This document shows, one piece after another, positions 44,268 through 52,082 of a DNA stretch of 64,000 nt. The stretch covers positions 62,001 through 126,000 of the forward strand of contig NZ_BDBB01000013.1 in NCBI RefSeq assembly GCF_001612765.1, read 5' to 3'. Source of the stretch: Nocardia arthritidis NBRC 100137. Its GTDB lineage: Bacteria > Actinomycetota > Actinomycetes > Mycobacteriales > Mycobacteriaceae. Within the stretch, counting starts at the first letter, position 1. Each line of letters starts with the position of its first letter. The notes under the pieces were generated by a model. The model made no database searches, was not told where the DNA came from, and saw nothing but the letters and a program-made list of their open reading frames with translations. Position numbers and translations under genes: made by a program.

Positions 44268-44642
44268 TCAGGCGGACACGACGGCGCGATCGAACTCGCC
44301 GTCATGTGCGCCGAGCAGGAAGGCGTTCCACTCCTCGGAGTTGTAGGTGAGGGTGATTCCGCCGTGACGTAGTGCGGTGTGACCGTCGGCGACGGGGTGC
44401 GCGCGCAGTTCGCCATTCGATCGCCCGCGGGTGCGCACGGCGTCGAGGAAAGCGATCCACTCGGCTGCGGTCACGGTGATGACGGGCTCGTCGCCGGGGT
44501 GGTTCGCCGGGTTGCGGCGATATTTGCTGTCACGGATGAGCACCGCGTCACCATCGAACCTGACCTCCACGCATTGGTTGCCATTGTTCGATCTGGTCGA
44601 TGTGAACCAGCCGGTGCGTGCCGGCCGTGCGGTGATGGCCAT
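44268..44642 (-). CDS. Tandem DUF397 protein
   Basis: A 124-residue protein that contains DUF397 twice. The first unit (about 10-68) runs from GWFTSTRSNNGNQCVEVRF through IRDSKYRR to VTAAEWIAFLDAVR. The second unit (about 72-120) is shorter: ADGHTALRHGGITLTYNSEE, then WNAFLLGAHDGEFDR. The second unit is closer to the orphan copy at 3187. TAAAAT lies exactly 7 nt before the ATG, partly formed by the stop codon of the XRE gene, so it may be transcribed as a leaderless mRNA in addition to read-through from the regulator. DUF397 proteins are thought to partner XRE/DUF5753 regulators. Confidence 0.88.
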   Translation of the reverse strand: MAITARPARTGWFTSTRSNNGNQCVEVRFDGDAVLIRDSKYRRNPANHPGDEPVITVTAAEWIAFLDAVRTRGRSNGELRAHPVADGHTALRHGGITLTYNSEEWNAFLLGAHDGEFDRAVVSA

Positions 44643-44652
44643 GGGCAGGATT

Positions 44653-45504
44653 TTACACGCGAGAATAGCGTCTGATCAGGGCTAATGACTCCGCTCGTGA
44701 GAGCGACTGGTCCACCGCGCGCAGGTACGCGAAACGCAGATCGCGGACCAGATCCGGATCTTCGACGGCCCCGCCGAACACCGCGCTCTCCACCCAGCCG
44801 AACGTGGGCAGCTGTTCACCGGCGAAGTCGATGAGGTGGAAGCTGGAGCCGCCGAGCACCGCGCCCGCGGTGGCCGCGAACGGGATCACGCGCACCTCCA
44901 CGGTGTCCACTTCCTCGATCAACGCGGCCAGGTAGTTCAGCTGTCCGCGCAGCACATCCGGGCCCCCGGTCTGCTGCAGCAGTGTGCCCTCACCGAACAC
45001 CGCGGTGAGTTCCACCGGATCCGCGCCGCGCAGCCGCTCTTGGCGCCGCATCCGGATCGCCACCAACTGCTCGACCTGGACCGGCCGGATCATCACATCG
45101 GCGCTGATCAGCGCGCGGGCGTAGTCCTCGGTCTGCAACAAACCCGGCACGACGAGGCTGTCATAGCTGCGAATGCTCTGCGCGCCGTATTCCATGCCGT
45201 AGAGCCGCTGCAGTTCCGGTCCGATCAACGCCGAGGACTTCGCCCACCATCCGCGCTGCTTGCTGGCCTCCAACAGGGTCAGCAGCTCCGCACGCTCCTC
45301 GGCTTCCACCTCGAGCAGTTCGAGCACCGGGCCGATGGTCTCGGTGGTGAGTACCCGTCTGCCCTTCTCCACGTGCGACCAGTTGGCCGGTGTGAAGCCC
45401 ACTCGCCTCGCGAAGCCCGCCGAGTCGAACCCCCGCTGTTCCCGCAGTTCACGCAACCGCAGCACCAGCTCCCAGCGGGCAACGGTGGGCGAGAGGGGTG
45501 CCAT
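44653..45504 (-). CDS. XRE family regulator with DUF5753 domain
   Basis: A 283-residue DNA-binding regulator. The helix-turn-helix lies at about 10-65 (LRELREQRGFDSAGFARRVGFTPANWSHVEKGRR), with an XRE fold. The C-terminal two-thirds is DUF5753, with IRSYDSLVVPGLLQTEDYARALI and AVFGEGTLLQQTGG, seen in WhiJ-like regulators of Streptomyces that act with small DUF397 partners. ATG at 45504 is chosen over a longer frame (45555) because TAGCAT sits 7 nt before it, a leaderless layout. It diverges from the unknown gene at 45638 across 133 bp and is followed after 10 bp by its DUF397 partner. Confidence 0.92.
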   Translation of the reverse strand: MAPLSPTVARWELVLRLRELREQRGFDSAGFARRVGFTPANWSHVEKGRRVLTTETIGPVLELLEVEAEERAELLTLLEASKQRGWWAKSSALIGPELQRLYGMEYGAQSIRSYDSLVVPGLLQTEDYARALISADVMIRPVQVEQLVAIRMRRQERLRGADPVELTAVFGEGTLLQQTGGPDVLRGQLNYLAALIEEVDTVEVRVIPFAATAGAVLGGSSFHLIDFAGEQLPTFGWVESAVFGGAVEDPDLVRDLRFAYLRAVDQSLSRAESLALIRRYSRV

Positions 45505-45637
45505 GGGCAGGATGCTACGCCCACGCCGACGCGCGCCCCGGGTGACTATTGTCAAGCGACTTGCCCACGGCTAGGGTCATGGCAGCGATCGTTTCTTCCG
45601 AGCACGCGTCCACCACAGCGAGGCGAGGTTGTTCGAC

Positions 45638-46162
45638 ATGAGTACATCGCGCATCGAATCGGGCAGACATCTCGCGTCCACGGACTTCCCGTCGATCCAG
45701 GACGCGTTCGCTCGCTGCCGAACCTATCGCGAGCACAATGGGTTGTACGGCCTGGTGGAACCGATGCTGGGTCGCATCATGCTGGAAGTCGGCTCGGTCG
45801 GAGCGGTCGTGATGCCCGCCGAGTTCGGTCGCCGGGTGCGCGAACGCTTGACCGCAGGGCCCGAGCCCCGGCCGGGACCGATCATCGCGCATCCGCGCGC
45901 GAACCGATGGACCTTCCTGACCGGCCCCACCGACAACTCGTACCTGGACACCGGATTGTTCGCCGACCTGTTCCGGATCTGCGCCGCGATCGCACTGCCG
46001 GGCAGCCACCTCGTGCTGCCGTCACCCGCCGACGAGCACGGCGGCTACCGAATCTGGGTCGCGGCGCCCGACCGCGACTTCCGCCGCGACTTCGCCGAGG
46101 TGATCGCCACGACCCGGGCGTGCGCCGCGGCTACCGGGGTGTCGGCGCGGGCGGCGGAGTGA
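45638..46162 (+). CDS. Unknown protein beside XRE-DUF397, paralogue of the gene at 3612
   Basis: A 174-residue soluble protein. The conserved core is LGRIMLEVGSVGAVVMPAEF, then GPIIAHPRANRWTFLTGP and a closing region LVLPSPADEHGGYRIWVAAP. The same signature is in the product at 3612-4082. It diverges from the XRE regulator, so it is a likely target or partner of that system. ATG at 45638 follows GAGG at about 9 nt. A TTG frame start 9 nt earlier is less likely. The last 32 bp overlap the 3' end of the convergent gene. I know no function for this family. Confidence 0.78.
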   Translation: MSTSRIESGRHLASTDFPSIQDAFARCRTYREHNGLYGLVEPMLGRIMLEVGSVGAVVMPAEFGRRVRERLTAGPEPRPGPIIAHPRANRWTFLTGPTDNSYLDTGLFADLFRICAAIALPGSHLVLPSPADEHGGYRIWVAAPDRDFRRDFAEVIATTRACAAATGVSARAAE

Positions 46163-46634
46163 GCGTGATGCTGTACTTGTCCTGCAGCTTCTCATTCCAG
46201 TCGCGCTCGCACTGTTCGATCTTGGACTGGTCGTCGCCCGCTTTGTTCACGCAGTCGACGAAGTCCTTGCCACCCGAGTCGACGAAGAAGCTGTAACCCA
46301 CGATGGTGAGCAGGACGGCGCCCACGATGCCCAGCACACCCAGAACGACACCGGCGATCGCCATTCCCATGCCCCCCGCGGTGCCGGCGCGGGCCTTGAA
46401 AATCGCGACGATGCCGAGGATGACGGCGAAGATGCCGCAGACATAGCCGCCGATGATCGTCCAGAAGAACAGCAACGCGAGGATGCCGAGCACCAGCGCG
46501 GTGATCGCCAGACCTCGGCCCTTCGGCGATTCCTGCCAATAGGCGGGCCGGCCAGGGTACTGGCCGCCGGGTGGCGGCGGGTACTGACCAGGCGGCGGGT
46601 ACTGGCCGGGGGGCGGGGGCGGATATTGCGACAT
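46131..46634 (-). CDS. DUF4190-type membrane protein with Pro/Tyr-rich N-terminus
   Basis: A 167-residue membrane protein. The first 40 residues are Pro-Gly-Gln-Tyr repeats (QYPPPPPGQYPPPGQYPPPP), presumably cytoplasmic and disordered. Three hydrophobic segments follow (LAITALVLGILALLFFWTIIGGYVCGIFAVILGIVAIF and GMAIAGVVLGVLGIVGAVLLTIVGYSFF). A short extracytoplasmic tail carries two cysteines (VDCVNK, EQCERD). Similar proteins are common in actinomycetes with unknown role. It ends inside the 3' end of the opposite gene. Confidence 0.82.
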   Translation of the reverse strand: MSQYPPPPPGQYPPPGQYPPPPGGQYPGRPAYWQESPKGRGLAITALVLGILALLFFWTIIGGYVCGIFAVILGIVAIFKARAGTAGGMGMAIAGVVLGVLGIVGAVLLTIVGYSFFVDSGGKDFVDCVNKAGDDQSKIEQCERDWNEKLQDKYSITLTPPPAPTPR

Positions 46635-46748
46635 GGACTTCCTCTCCGTCGGTGCCTCGCGGTGCTCGGTCCGGACGAGGTGGTCCGGGGCGGCGCGGCC
46701 GTCGCCTACTGATCGCGCACCCCGCGGACGGATGTTAATGCGAACCGG

Positions 46749-47537
46749 TTACTGGGCGCCCAGCCGCGCGTGCATCTCCCAGACCAGGATTTCCGAAGGC
46801 CGCCGCGCCACCACACGCTGGCCGCCCGACCTGGTCAAACGCACCGCATCGCCCTCATAGAGCGGGCCGACTCCTTCCATGTCCACCTCCCCGCGCGCCA
46901 CGAACAAGTGCAGGTACGGCGCATCGGGCAGATCGATCACCGGCTCGGCATCCGGCTCCGCGCCGGCCATGCGCGCCACATGCAGCGCCGAATGGCTGCT
47001 GGCGATGGCGATGGCGGTGCGATCACGGTATCGGGGCAGACCCGAGGCAACCGTGACCAGACCGCCTCCCGCGAGTTCGTCATCGATCTCGAGCTGCTCG
47101 TAGCCCGGAGTCAGACCCGGCTCGTCGGGCACGACCCACATCTGCACGAAATGCACGGGCTGCTCGTGTTCGCGGATGCGGCCGTCCAGCCGCCACGCGT
47201 CGTTCTTCTCCGAATGCAGGATGCCGGTGCCCGCGCTCATCCGCTGAGCCAGCCCGGGATAGATGACACCGCTGTGGCCCAGGGAGTCCTGGTGCACCAA
47301 ACTGCCATCGAGCACCCAGGTGACGATCTCCATGTCCCGGTGCGGATGGGTGTCGAAACCCTGCCCGGGCGAGACGACGTCCTCGTTGTTGACCAGCAGC
47401 AAGCCGTGGTGGGTGTTGTCGGGATCGTAATGCTCCCCGAAGGAGAACGAATGCTTCGAATCCAGCCAGGAGACCCGCGTCTTCATACGGTCGCCGCCGC
47501 GGTGGACATCGATGTGTGGTGTCGTGAGTGTGGACAT
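46749..47537 (-). CDS. Pirin family protein
   Basis: A 262-residue bicupin protein. The N-terminal cupin holds the metal-binding residues in GFDTHPHRDMEIVTWVLDG and HQDSLGHSGVIYPG, followed by the family-typical MSAGTGILHSEKN. Pirins bind iron, and some act as quercetin dioxygenases or redox-responsive cofactors. Two consecutive ATG codons (47535-47540) follow AGGAGG; the second has the better 6-nt spacing. A frame from 47564 would include the ribosome site. It stands alone, divergent from the NUDIX gene. Confidence 0.92.
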   Translation of the reverse strand: MSTLTTPHIDVHRGGDRMKTRVSWLDSKHSFSFGEHYDPDNTHHGLLLVNNEDVVSPGQGFDTHPHRDMEIVTWVLDGSLVHQDSLGHSGVIYPGLAQRMSAGTGILHSEKNDAWRLDGRIREHEQPVHFVQMWVVPDEPGLTPGYEQLEIDDELAGGGLVTVASGLPRYRDRTAIAIASSHSALHVARMAGAEPDAEPVIDLPDAPYLHLFVARGEVDMEGVGPLYEGDAVRLTRSGGQRVVARRPSEILVWEMHARLGAQ

Positions 47538-47772
47538 CATGGTCCTCCTCTCGGGACCGTGCACCGATCGCCATTCAGGGTAGGAGCACTTCCGCCGCGG
47601 TACTCCGCGTTCCTAGTAAATTGTGCCGCACTCGGCATTTTACGCGAGCGACCGGAAGGTGAACGGGAGGCGAGCAGAACCAACCGGTACGTCGAAACGT
47701 CGGGCCACCTCGCCGGATATCGTCGTCCGGCCCCGATTGCCAAGCGCCACAACGCCGACCGGAGGGAACGAC

Positions 47773-48237
47773 GTGCTGGAATCCGATGACCTGACCCGGA
47801 TCGAGCAGCAACTCCGTAGCGAAGCGCGCCGCGATGGCATCGCGCATTTCGTGATCGGCGTCGCGGTGTTCCGCGGAGGTCGGCTCCTGGTGGTGCGCCG
47901 GGTCGCCGACGACTATCACGGCGGTATGTACGAACTACCCGGCGGAGGAGTCGAATCGGGAGAGACTTTCGCCGAGTGCGTCGAGCGGGAATTGCTGGAG
48001 GAAACGGGGCTGCGGCTGCGCGCCGTCCTCGACTTCCTCGGTGGATTCGATTACGCGACCCGAACCAAGTCGAAAGTGCGGAAATACAGCTTCGTGGTGG
48101 AGGCCGAGCCGGGCGATGTCGTCCTCGCGCCAGGGGAGCACGACGCGTACGCCTGGATCGACGCGGGCGCGCTCGGCGAGCTGCCGATGGCGCCGGATAT
48201 GCGCGCGACGGTGAGCGCGCTGGTCGACCGGGTCTGA
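47773..48237 (+). CDS. NUDIX hydrolase
   Basis: A 154-residue pyrophosphohydrolase. The Nudix box is complete in GGGVESGETFAECVEREL followed by LEETGL, with the metal-binding glutamates in place. Flanking strands are FVIGVAVFRGGRLLVVRRV and KYSFVVEA. The substrate could be a nucleotide or its damaged form; nothing in the sequence decides this. GTG at 47773 is chosen because GGAGGG lies 6 nt upstream. The longer frame from 47623 adds 50 residues of non-family sequence. An MFS gene follows after about 70 bp with its own promoter. Confidence 0.9.
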   Translation: MLESDDLTRIEQQLRSEARRDGIAHFVIGVAVFRGGRLLVVRRVADDYHGGMYELPGGGVESGETFAECVERELLEETGLRLRAVLDFLGGFDYATRTKSKVRKYSFVVEAEPGDVVLAPGEHDAYAWIDAGALGELPMAPDMRATVSALVDRV

Positions 48238-48310
48238 CTCGCGCGCCGTGTTGTTCGCGGCCGACGCGCGGTCGCGCGGCGCCATCGGCGAACGCAGTAC
48301 GCTCGCGGAT

Positions 48311-49660
48311 GTGTCGACTGGTCACGCCGAAGGCCTCACTCCCGCGGAGCAGCGGCCGGGTGGACTGCGCGCCACACTTCGGGAAAGCCCGGGCGTGTCG
48401 CGTCTGGCCGTGGTGCGTTTCGCCGGGCAGTTCGGCGACGGGATGTTCCAGGCGGCGTTGTCGGGCGCGATCCTGTTCAACCCCGAGCGGCAGACCGATC
48501 CGCTGGCCATCGCGGCGGGCTTCGCGGTGCTGCTGTTGCCGTATTCGCTGATCGGACCGTACGCGGGCGCGCTGCTGGATCGCTGGGACCGGCGCGCCGT
48601 GCTGCTGGTGGCCAACGTGCTGCGCGCGGTGCTGATCGCGCTGGTCGGCGTGGGGTTGCTCGCCGGAGTCGGCGAGACACCGCTGCTGTTGCTGGCCTTG
48701 GCGGTGGTGGGCGTCAGCAGATTCGTCCTGGCGGGCGTCTCGGCCGCGCTGCCACGGGTGCTGGCGCAGTCCTGGCTGGTGCCGATGAACTCGGTGCTCG
48801 CCACGGTCGCCTCCGGGTGCGCCGGGGCGGGTGCGGCTGTGGCGGTGGGGATGATCGGGCTGATGGGGGCGGGTGACTTCGCCTCGGCGGTCGCGGTCGC
48901 GATCAGCGGGACCGGGTCGCTGCTCGGCGCAGCGCTGGCAGCGGGGTTCCGGCCGCGGGTGCTCGGTCCGGCCCCCGACGCGGCGAAGGGCGAGAACACC
49001 GTGCACGCGATCGCCACCGGTCTGCGTACCGGTGCCACGGCGGTGTGGGAATCGAGAGCGGTCACGACGGCGATGCTGGGCATCGGCACCCACCGGATCG
49101 TCTTCGGCGTGAATACGCTGATCATGGTGCTGGTGTTGCGCCAGGCCCCGGTGGACGGCACCGGACTCAGTGGTGGTCTGGTCGGTTTCGGCGTGGCGAT
49201 CGCCGCGACCGCGGCCGGCATGCTGGTGGCCGCCGTTGTCGCGCCACTGCTCATTCCCCGGCTGGGACGGGCGCGCACCGTGGTCGCCGGTCTGATCACC
49301 GCCATGCTGGTGCAGCTGACGCTGGTCACGCCGATCGCGTTCGCCGATTCGGTCGCCGCGGTGGAGCGCGCGCACGAACTCCTCTTGGCCGGCGCCTTCC
49401 TGCTCGGACTCGCCGGGCAGACGATCAAACTGACCGGCGACGCGACCATGCAGATCGATATCGACGACGCCCGCCGCGGTCAGGTGTTCGCGTTGCAGGA
49501 CACGGTTTTCAACATCACCTTCGTACTGGCGATCGCGGCCGCGGCCCTGATCATTCCGGACGACGGCCGATCGGCGATCGTGGTGCTGACCGGCGCCGCC
49601 GCCTACGCCACGGGAATCGCCGCCATCGCGTTGAACACGCGCCGCCGCGCGATCAGCTGA
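48311..49660 (+). CDS. MFS transporter
   Basis: A 449-residue membrane protein with about 12 hydrophobic segments. The MFS motif-A region is SLIGPYAGALLDRWDRRAVLLVANVLRAVLIALVG. This layout, with GQFGDGMFQAALSGAILFNP at the first helix, resembles MFS_3-type exporters. The substrate is unknown. GTG at 48311 has TACGCT exactly 7 nt upstream and no ribosome site, so I take it as a leaderless start rather than the earlier frame start at 48248. The last 8 bp overlap the convergent gene at 49653. Confidence 0.87.
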   Translation: MSTGHAEGLTPAEQRPGGLRATLRESPGVSRLAVVRFAGQFGDGMFQAALSGAILFNPERQTDPLAIAAGFAVLLLPYSLIGPYAGALLDRWDRRAVLLVANVLRAVLIALVGVGLLAGVGETPLLLLALAVVGVSRFVLAGVSAALPRVLAQSWLVPMNSVLATVASGCAGAGAAVAVGMIGLMGAGDFASAVAVAISGTGSLLGAALAAGFRPRVLGPAPDAAKGENTVHAIATGLRTGATAVWESRAVTTAMLGIGTHRIVFGVNTLIMVLVLRQAPVDGTGLSGGLVGFGVAIAATAAGMLVAAVVAPLLIPRLGRARTVVAGLITAMLVQLTLVTPIAFADSVAAVERAHELLLAGAFLLGLAGQTIKLTGDATMQIDIDDARRGQVFALQDTVFNITFVLAIAAAALIIPDDGRSAIVVLTGAAAYATGIAAIALNTRRRAIS

Positions 49661-50147
49661 TGAACGGTTCGTCGCCGAGGTTGCGCACGCCACGGCTGAG
49701 CCGGTGGGTCAGGTGCTCGGGCATACTCTCGGTCGCCGAATCGCCGGGCGATGTGGCCGTGGAATCGGAATTCGGCTGTGCCTCCGATAGTCGTGTGTCG
49801 CCGAGCGCACGATCAGGCACGTCCGCCTCCGTGCGCACGATCCAGTCCAGCGGCTCGCTGGCCGCATCGCCGGGCAGGCCGGTGATCTGGTGGTTCCACG
49901 TGCCGAGGCCGGTGGGATCGGTGAAGAAGTGGTCGGGCACACCGTCGTCGTCGAGATCCAGCGCCGCGATGCCGGCGCGGCCCGAATCCGCCGGGTCCCA
50001 CAGCGCGTCATCGGCGATGCCGTCTCCGTCGAAGTCCAGCCGCACCGCGTCGGCCGCGCCCGTGTCGCCGAGTTGCAGATCGGCCTGGCTGGTCCAGACG
50101 TGCACGGGTCCGTCACCGGTACCGAACACGTACTCGATCTCGTTCAT
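49653..50147 (-). CDS. Asp-rich repeat protein with EF-hand-like loops (DUF6802-like)
   Basis: A 164-residue protein, acidic throughout. Two Ca-binding-like loops are visible: DFDGDGIADDALWD and DLDDDGVPDHFF, the pattern of EF-hand or thrombospondin-type loops. The order continues with WNHQITGLPGD and a Ser/Thr/Asp-rich, disordered C-terminal half. It matches what I know of DUF6802 proteins in Nocardia, a tentative call. There is no signal peptide, and the start (ATG at 50147) lacks a good ribosome site. Its stop overlaps the MFS stop by 8 bp. Confidence 0.65.
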   Translation of the reverse strand: MNEIEYVFGTGDGPVHVWTSQADLQLGDTGAADAVRLDFDGDGIADDALWDPADSGRAGIAALDLDDDGVPDHFFTDPTGLGTWNHQITGLPGDAASEPLDWIVRTEADVPDRALGDTRLSEAQPNSDSTATSPGDSATESMPEHLTHRLSRGVRNLGDEPFIS

Positions 50148-50278
50148 ATGTTCTTGGACGCGCGCGGTGCGGCGCGGGTTCCATCACGCGGCGCTTTTTC
50201 GATTCACCGTCCCCCGTTCACAGTGGTTGTTCCGGTAAGTTGACCTGTCAGCGGCCGACCGACAGGAGTCGATACGAC

Positions 50279-50368
50279 ATGGGTTTTCCGGTGCACGACC
50301 CCGACGCGGTAAGAGAACTGCTGGGCGCGTGGGAAATTCGGTCCGTCACCGGGCACCCGATCGCGTGA
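50279..50368 (+). CDS. Putative 29-residue ORF
   Basis: A short ORF starting with ATG, with CAGGAG about 11 nt upstream, encoding MGFPVHDPDAVRELLGAWEI and nine further residues. The composition is protein-like and ends 22 bp before the DUF4185 gene. It could be a small protein or a leader. No family is recognised. Confidence 0.3.
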   Translation: MGFPVHDPDAVRELLGAWEIRSVTGHPIA

Positions 50369-50390
50369 TGACCGCGGCCGGGCCGACCTG

Positions 50391-52082
50391 ATGCGCACCT
50401 GTGGAATCAAAACCCCCTGTGCACCGGTCATGTTCGGCGCACTGCTCGTCGGCGTCCTCATCGTGCCGCCACCCACCGCACAAGGCGCGCCGTTCCCGTG
50501 GGCGCCGCCGCCGGTGAACAGCTGCGGTGAGGTCGGGTTCGACCCGCTCGCTCGCGAGCCCGATCCCGCGCAACCGCCTCCGCCGCCGCTGCCGCCGCAG
50601 ATCGACATCCCGGTGCCGATCCCGGAACTCACGCCGGTTCCGGTGCCCGACCCGCCGCAGGACAACACGCGGATCGTCCCCGACCCGCTGCCGGAGAACC
50701 CGTGCGACAACCCGTGCCCGGACATCAGGGACTATCCCGAGCACCCCGAACCCGATCCCGACCCGAGGCCGACGCCCGAGACCGGCACCGACGAGGGAAC
50801 CGGTTCCTCCGGCTCCGCCTCGGCGCCCGATTCGGGCAGTGGTTCCGGCTCCGCCTCGGGATCCGGTTCGGACAGCGGCTCCGGCTCGGGCTCTGGTGCG
50901 CCGGTGAAACTCCCGCGCATCGAGTTCAAACCGGAGGTCGAGCCGATTCCGGTCCCGGTGCCCGGTGGTCCCGGCGAGGAGCCGCAACCGGCTCCACCTG
51001 AGGTGGTCCATCCGGCCGAACCGGGTCCGCTCACGGCGCCGGTGACCGCGCCTGCGGTCGAGTCGGTCGAGCTGGTCGAGCAGGTGACCGGGCACGGTTC
51101 GCCGAACCGCACCGACATGCGCTGGCAGGTCGACGGCACGGATCTCGGCCTGATGTGGGAGACCGCGCCCGGTGAGATCGCCGTTGTCTTCGGCGACACC
51201 TTCGGCGAAGGCTGGGGCGTGGGCGGCGCGGGCAACGACGACCAGGATTGGCGCAGCAACGTCATCGGTTTCAGCACCGACCGCGAGCTGGCCGACGGCC
51301 TGACCTTGGATACCTTCGCGCAGGACAGCCGCTGTCACGCCGCGGAGATCCTGGGCAGCCGCAAGATCAAGAACTGGGAGACCACCACCATTCCGACCTC
51401 CGGGTTCGCCGTCGGGAACCGGCAGTACCTCAGCTATATGTCGGTGAACAGGTGGAGCCGCATCCCGGGTCTGTGGTGGACGAACTACGGCGGCATCGCC
51501 TACTCCGACGATTGCGGGCGCACCTGGAAGAAAGATCAGCATGCCAAATGGGAGAACCTGTTCGGTCTCGGTAAGTTCCAGGTCGCGGCGATGGTGCCGC
51601 ACGGTGACTACGTCTACATGTTCGGCACGCCCAACGGACGCATAGGCACGATCGCACTGGCCAGGGTCCCGAAGCGCCAGATCCTGAACAAGTCCGCCTA
51701 TCAGTACTGGGTGGGCGGCAGCTGGGCGCCCGCGGCCGAGAATCGAGCCACCCCGTTGATCCTCGGTATGGCGAGTGAGCTCTCGGTGCGCTACGACCAG
51801 GAGACCGAGCAGTGGCAGATGGTCTACCTGGATTCCGCCCGGGGCGCGATCGTGCTGCGTACCGCGGCGAGCCCGCAGGGGGCGTGGACGGATGCGATCC
51901 CGCTGGTGTCCACCGCCGACTATCCGAAGTCCTACGGCGGGTTCATTCATCCGTGGTCGACCGGCGAGGACCTGTATTTCACGCTCTCGGCGTGGGACAG
52001 CTACAACGTGTATCTCATGCACGCCCGGCTGCGGCCGAGCCCGAACAAGGGTCAGCCCGCACGCACGAACCGCACGGGCTGA
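50391..52082 (+). CDS. Secreted DUF4185 domain protein
   Basis: A 563-residue exported protein. The signal peptide is about MRTCGIKTPCAPVMFGALLV through TAQGA (residue 33). A Pro-rich stretch (35-110), a Ser/Gly/Ala repeat linker (about 138-170) and another Pro/Glu-rich stretch precede the DUF4185 domain at about 225-560. Visible blocks in the domain include MRWQVDGTDLGLMWE, VVFGDTFGE, WWTNYGGIAYSDDCGRTW and SYGGFIHPWSTGEDLYFTLS. The fold is predicted to be a five-bladed propeller related to glycosidases, so it may act on cell-wall or host glycans. Its last 31 bp overlap the convergent pxpC gene. Confidence 0.87.
   Translation: MRTCGIKTPCAPVMFGALLVGVLIVPPPTAQGAPFPWAPPPVNSCGEVGFDPLAREPDPAQPPPPPLPPQIDIPVPIPELTPVPVPDPPQDNTRIVPDPLPENPCDNPCPDIRDYPEHPEPDPDPRPTPETGTDEGTGSSGSASAPDSGSGSGSASGSGSDSGSGSGSGAPVKLPRIEFKPEVEPIPVPVPGGPGEEPQPAPPEVVHPAEPGPLTAPVTAPAVESVELVEQVTGHGSPNRTDMRWQVDGTDLGLMWETAPGEIAVVFGDTFGEGWGVGGAGNDDQDWRSNVIGFSTDRELADGLTLDTFAQDSRCHAAEILGSRKIKNWETTTIPTSGFAVGNRQYLSYMSVNRWSRIPGLWWTNYGGIAYSDDCGRTWKKDQHAKWENLFGLGKFQVAAMVPHGDYVYMFGTPNGRIGTIALARVPKRQILNKSAYQYWVGGSWAPAAENRATPLILGMASELSVRYDQETEQWQMVYLDSARGAIVLRTAASPQGAWTDAIPLVSTADYPKSYGGFIHPWSTGEDLYFTLSAWDSYNVYLMHARLRPSPNKGQPARTNRTG
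50796..50910 (+). repeat. Ser/Gly/Ala coding repeat in the DUF4185 gene
   Basis: GGCTCCGCCTCGG-like units recur with small variations, encoding alternating Gly-Ser/Ala-Ser linker residues. This low-complexity stretch sits between the Pro-rich region and the propeller domain and probably serves as a flexible linker. It is prone to length variation. Confidence 0.75.

Noticed and set aside
47537-49693. 718-codon minus-strand frame over the NUDIX and MFS genes
   Set aside because: No domain, biased composition, and two clear genes on the opposite strand.
50796-50910. CRISPR or tandem minisatellite
   Set aside because: The repeat is imperfect, in frame, and encodes a Ser/Gly/Ala linker in a secreted protein. 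There are no spacers and no cas genes.
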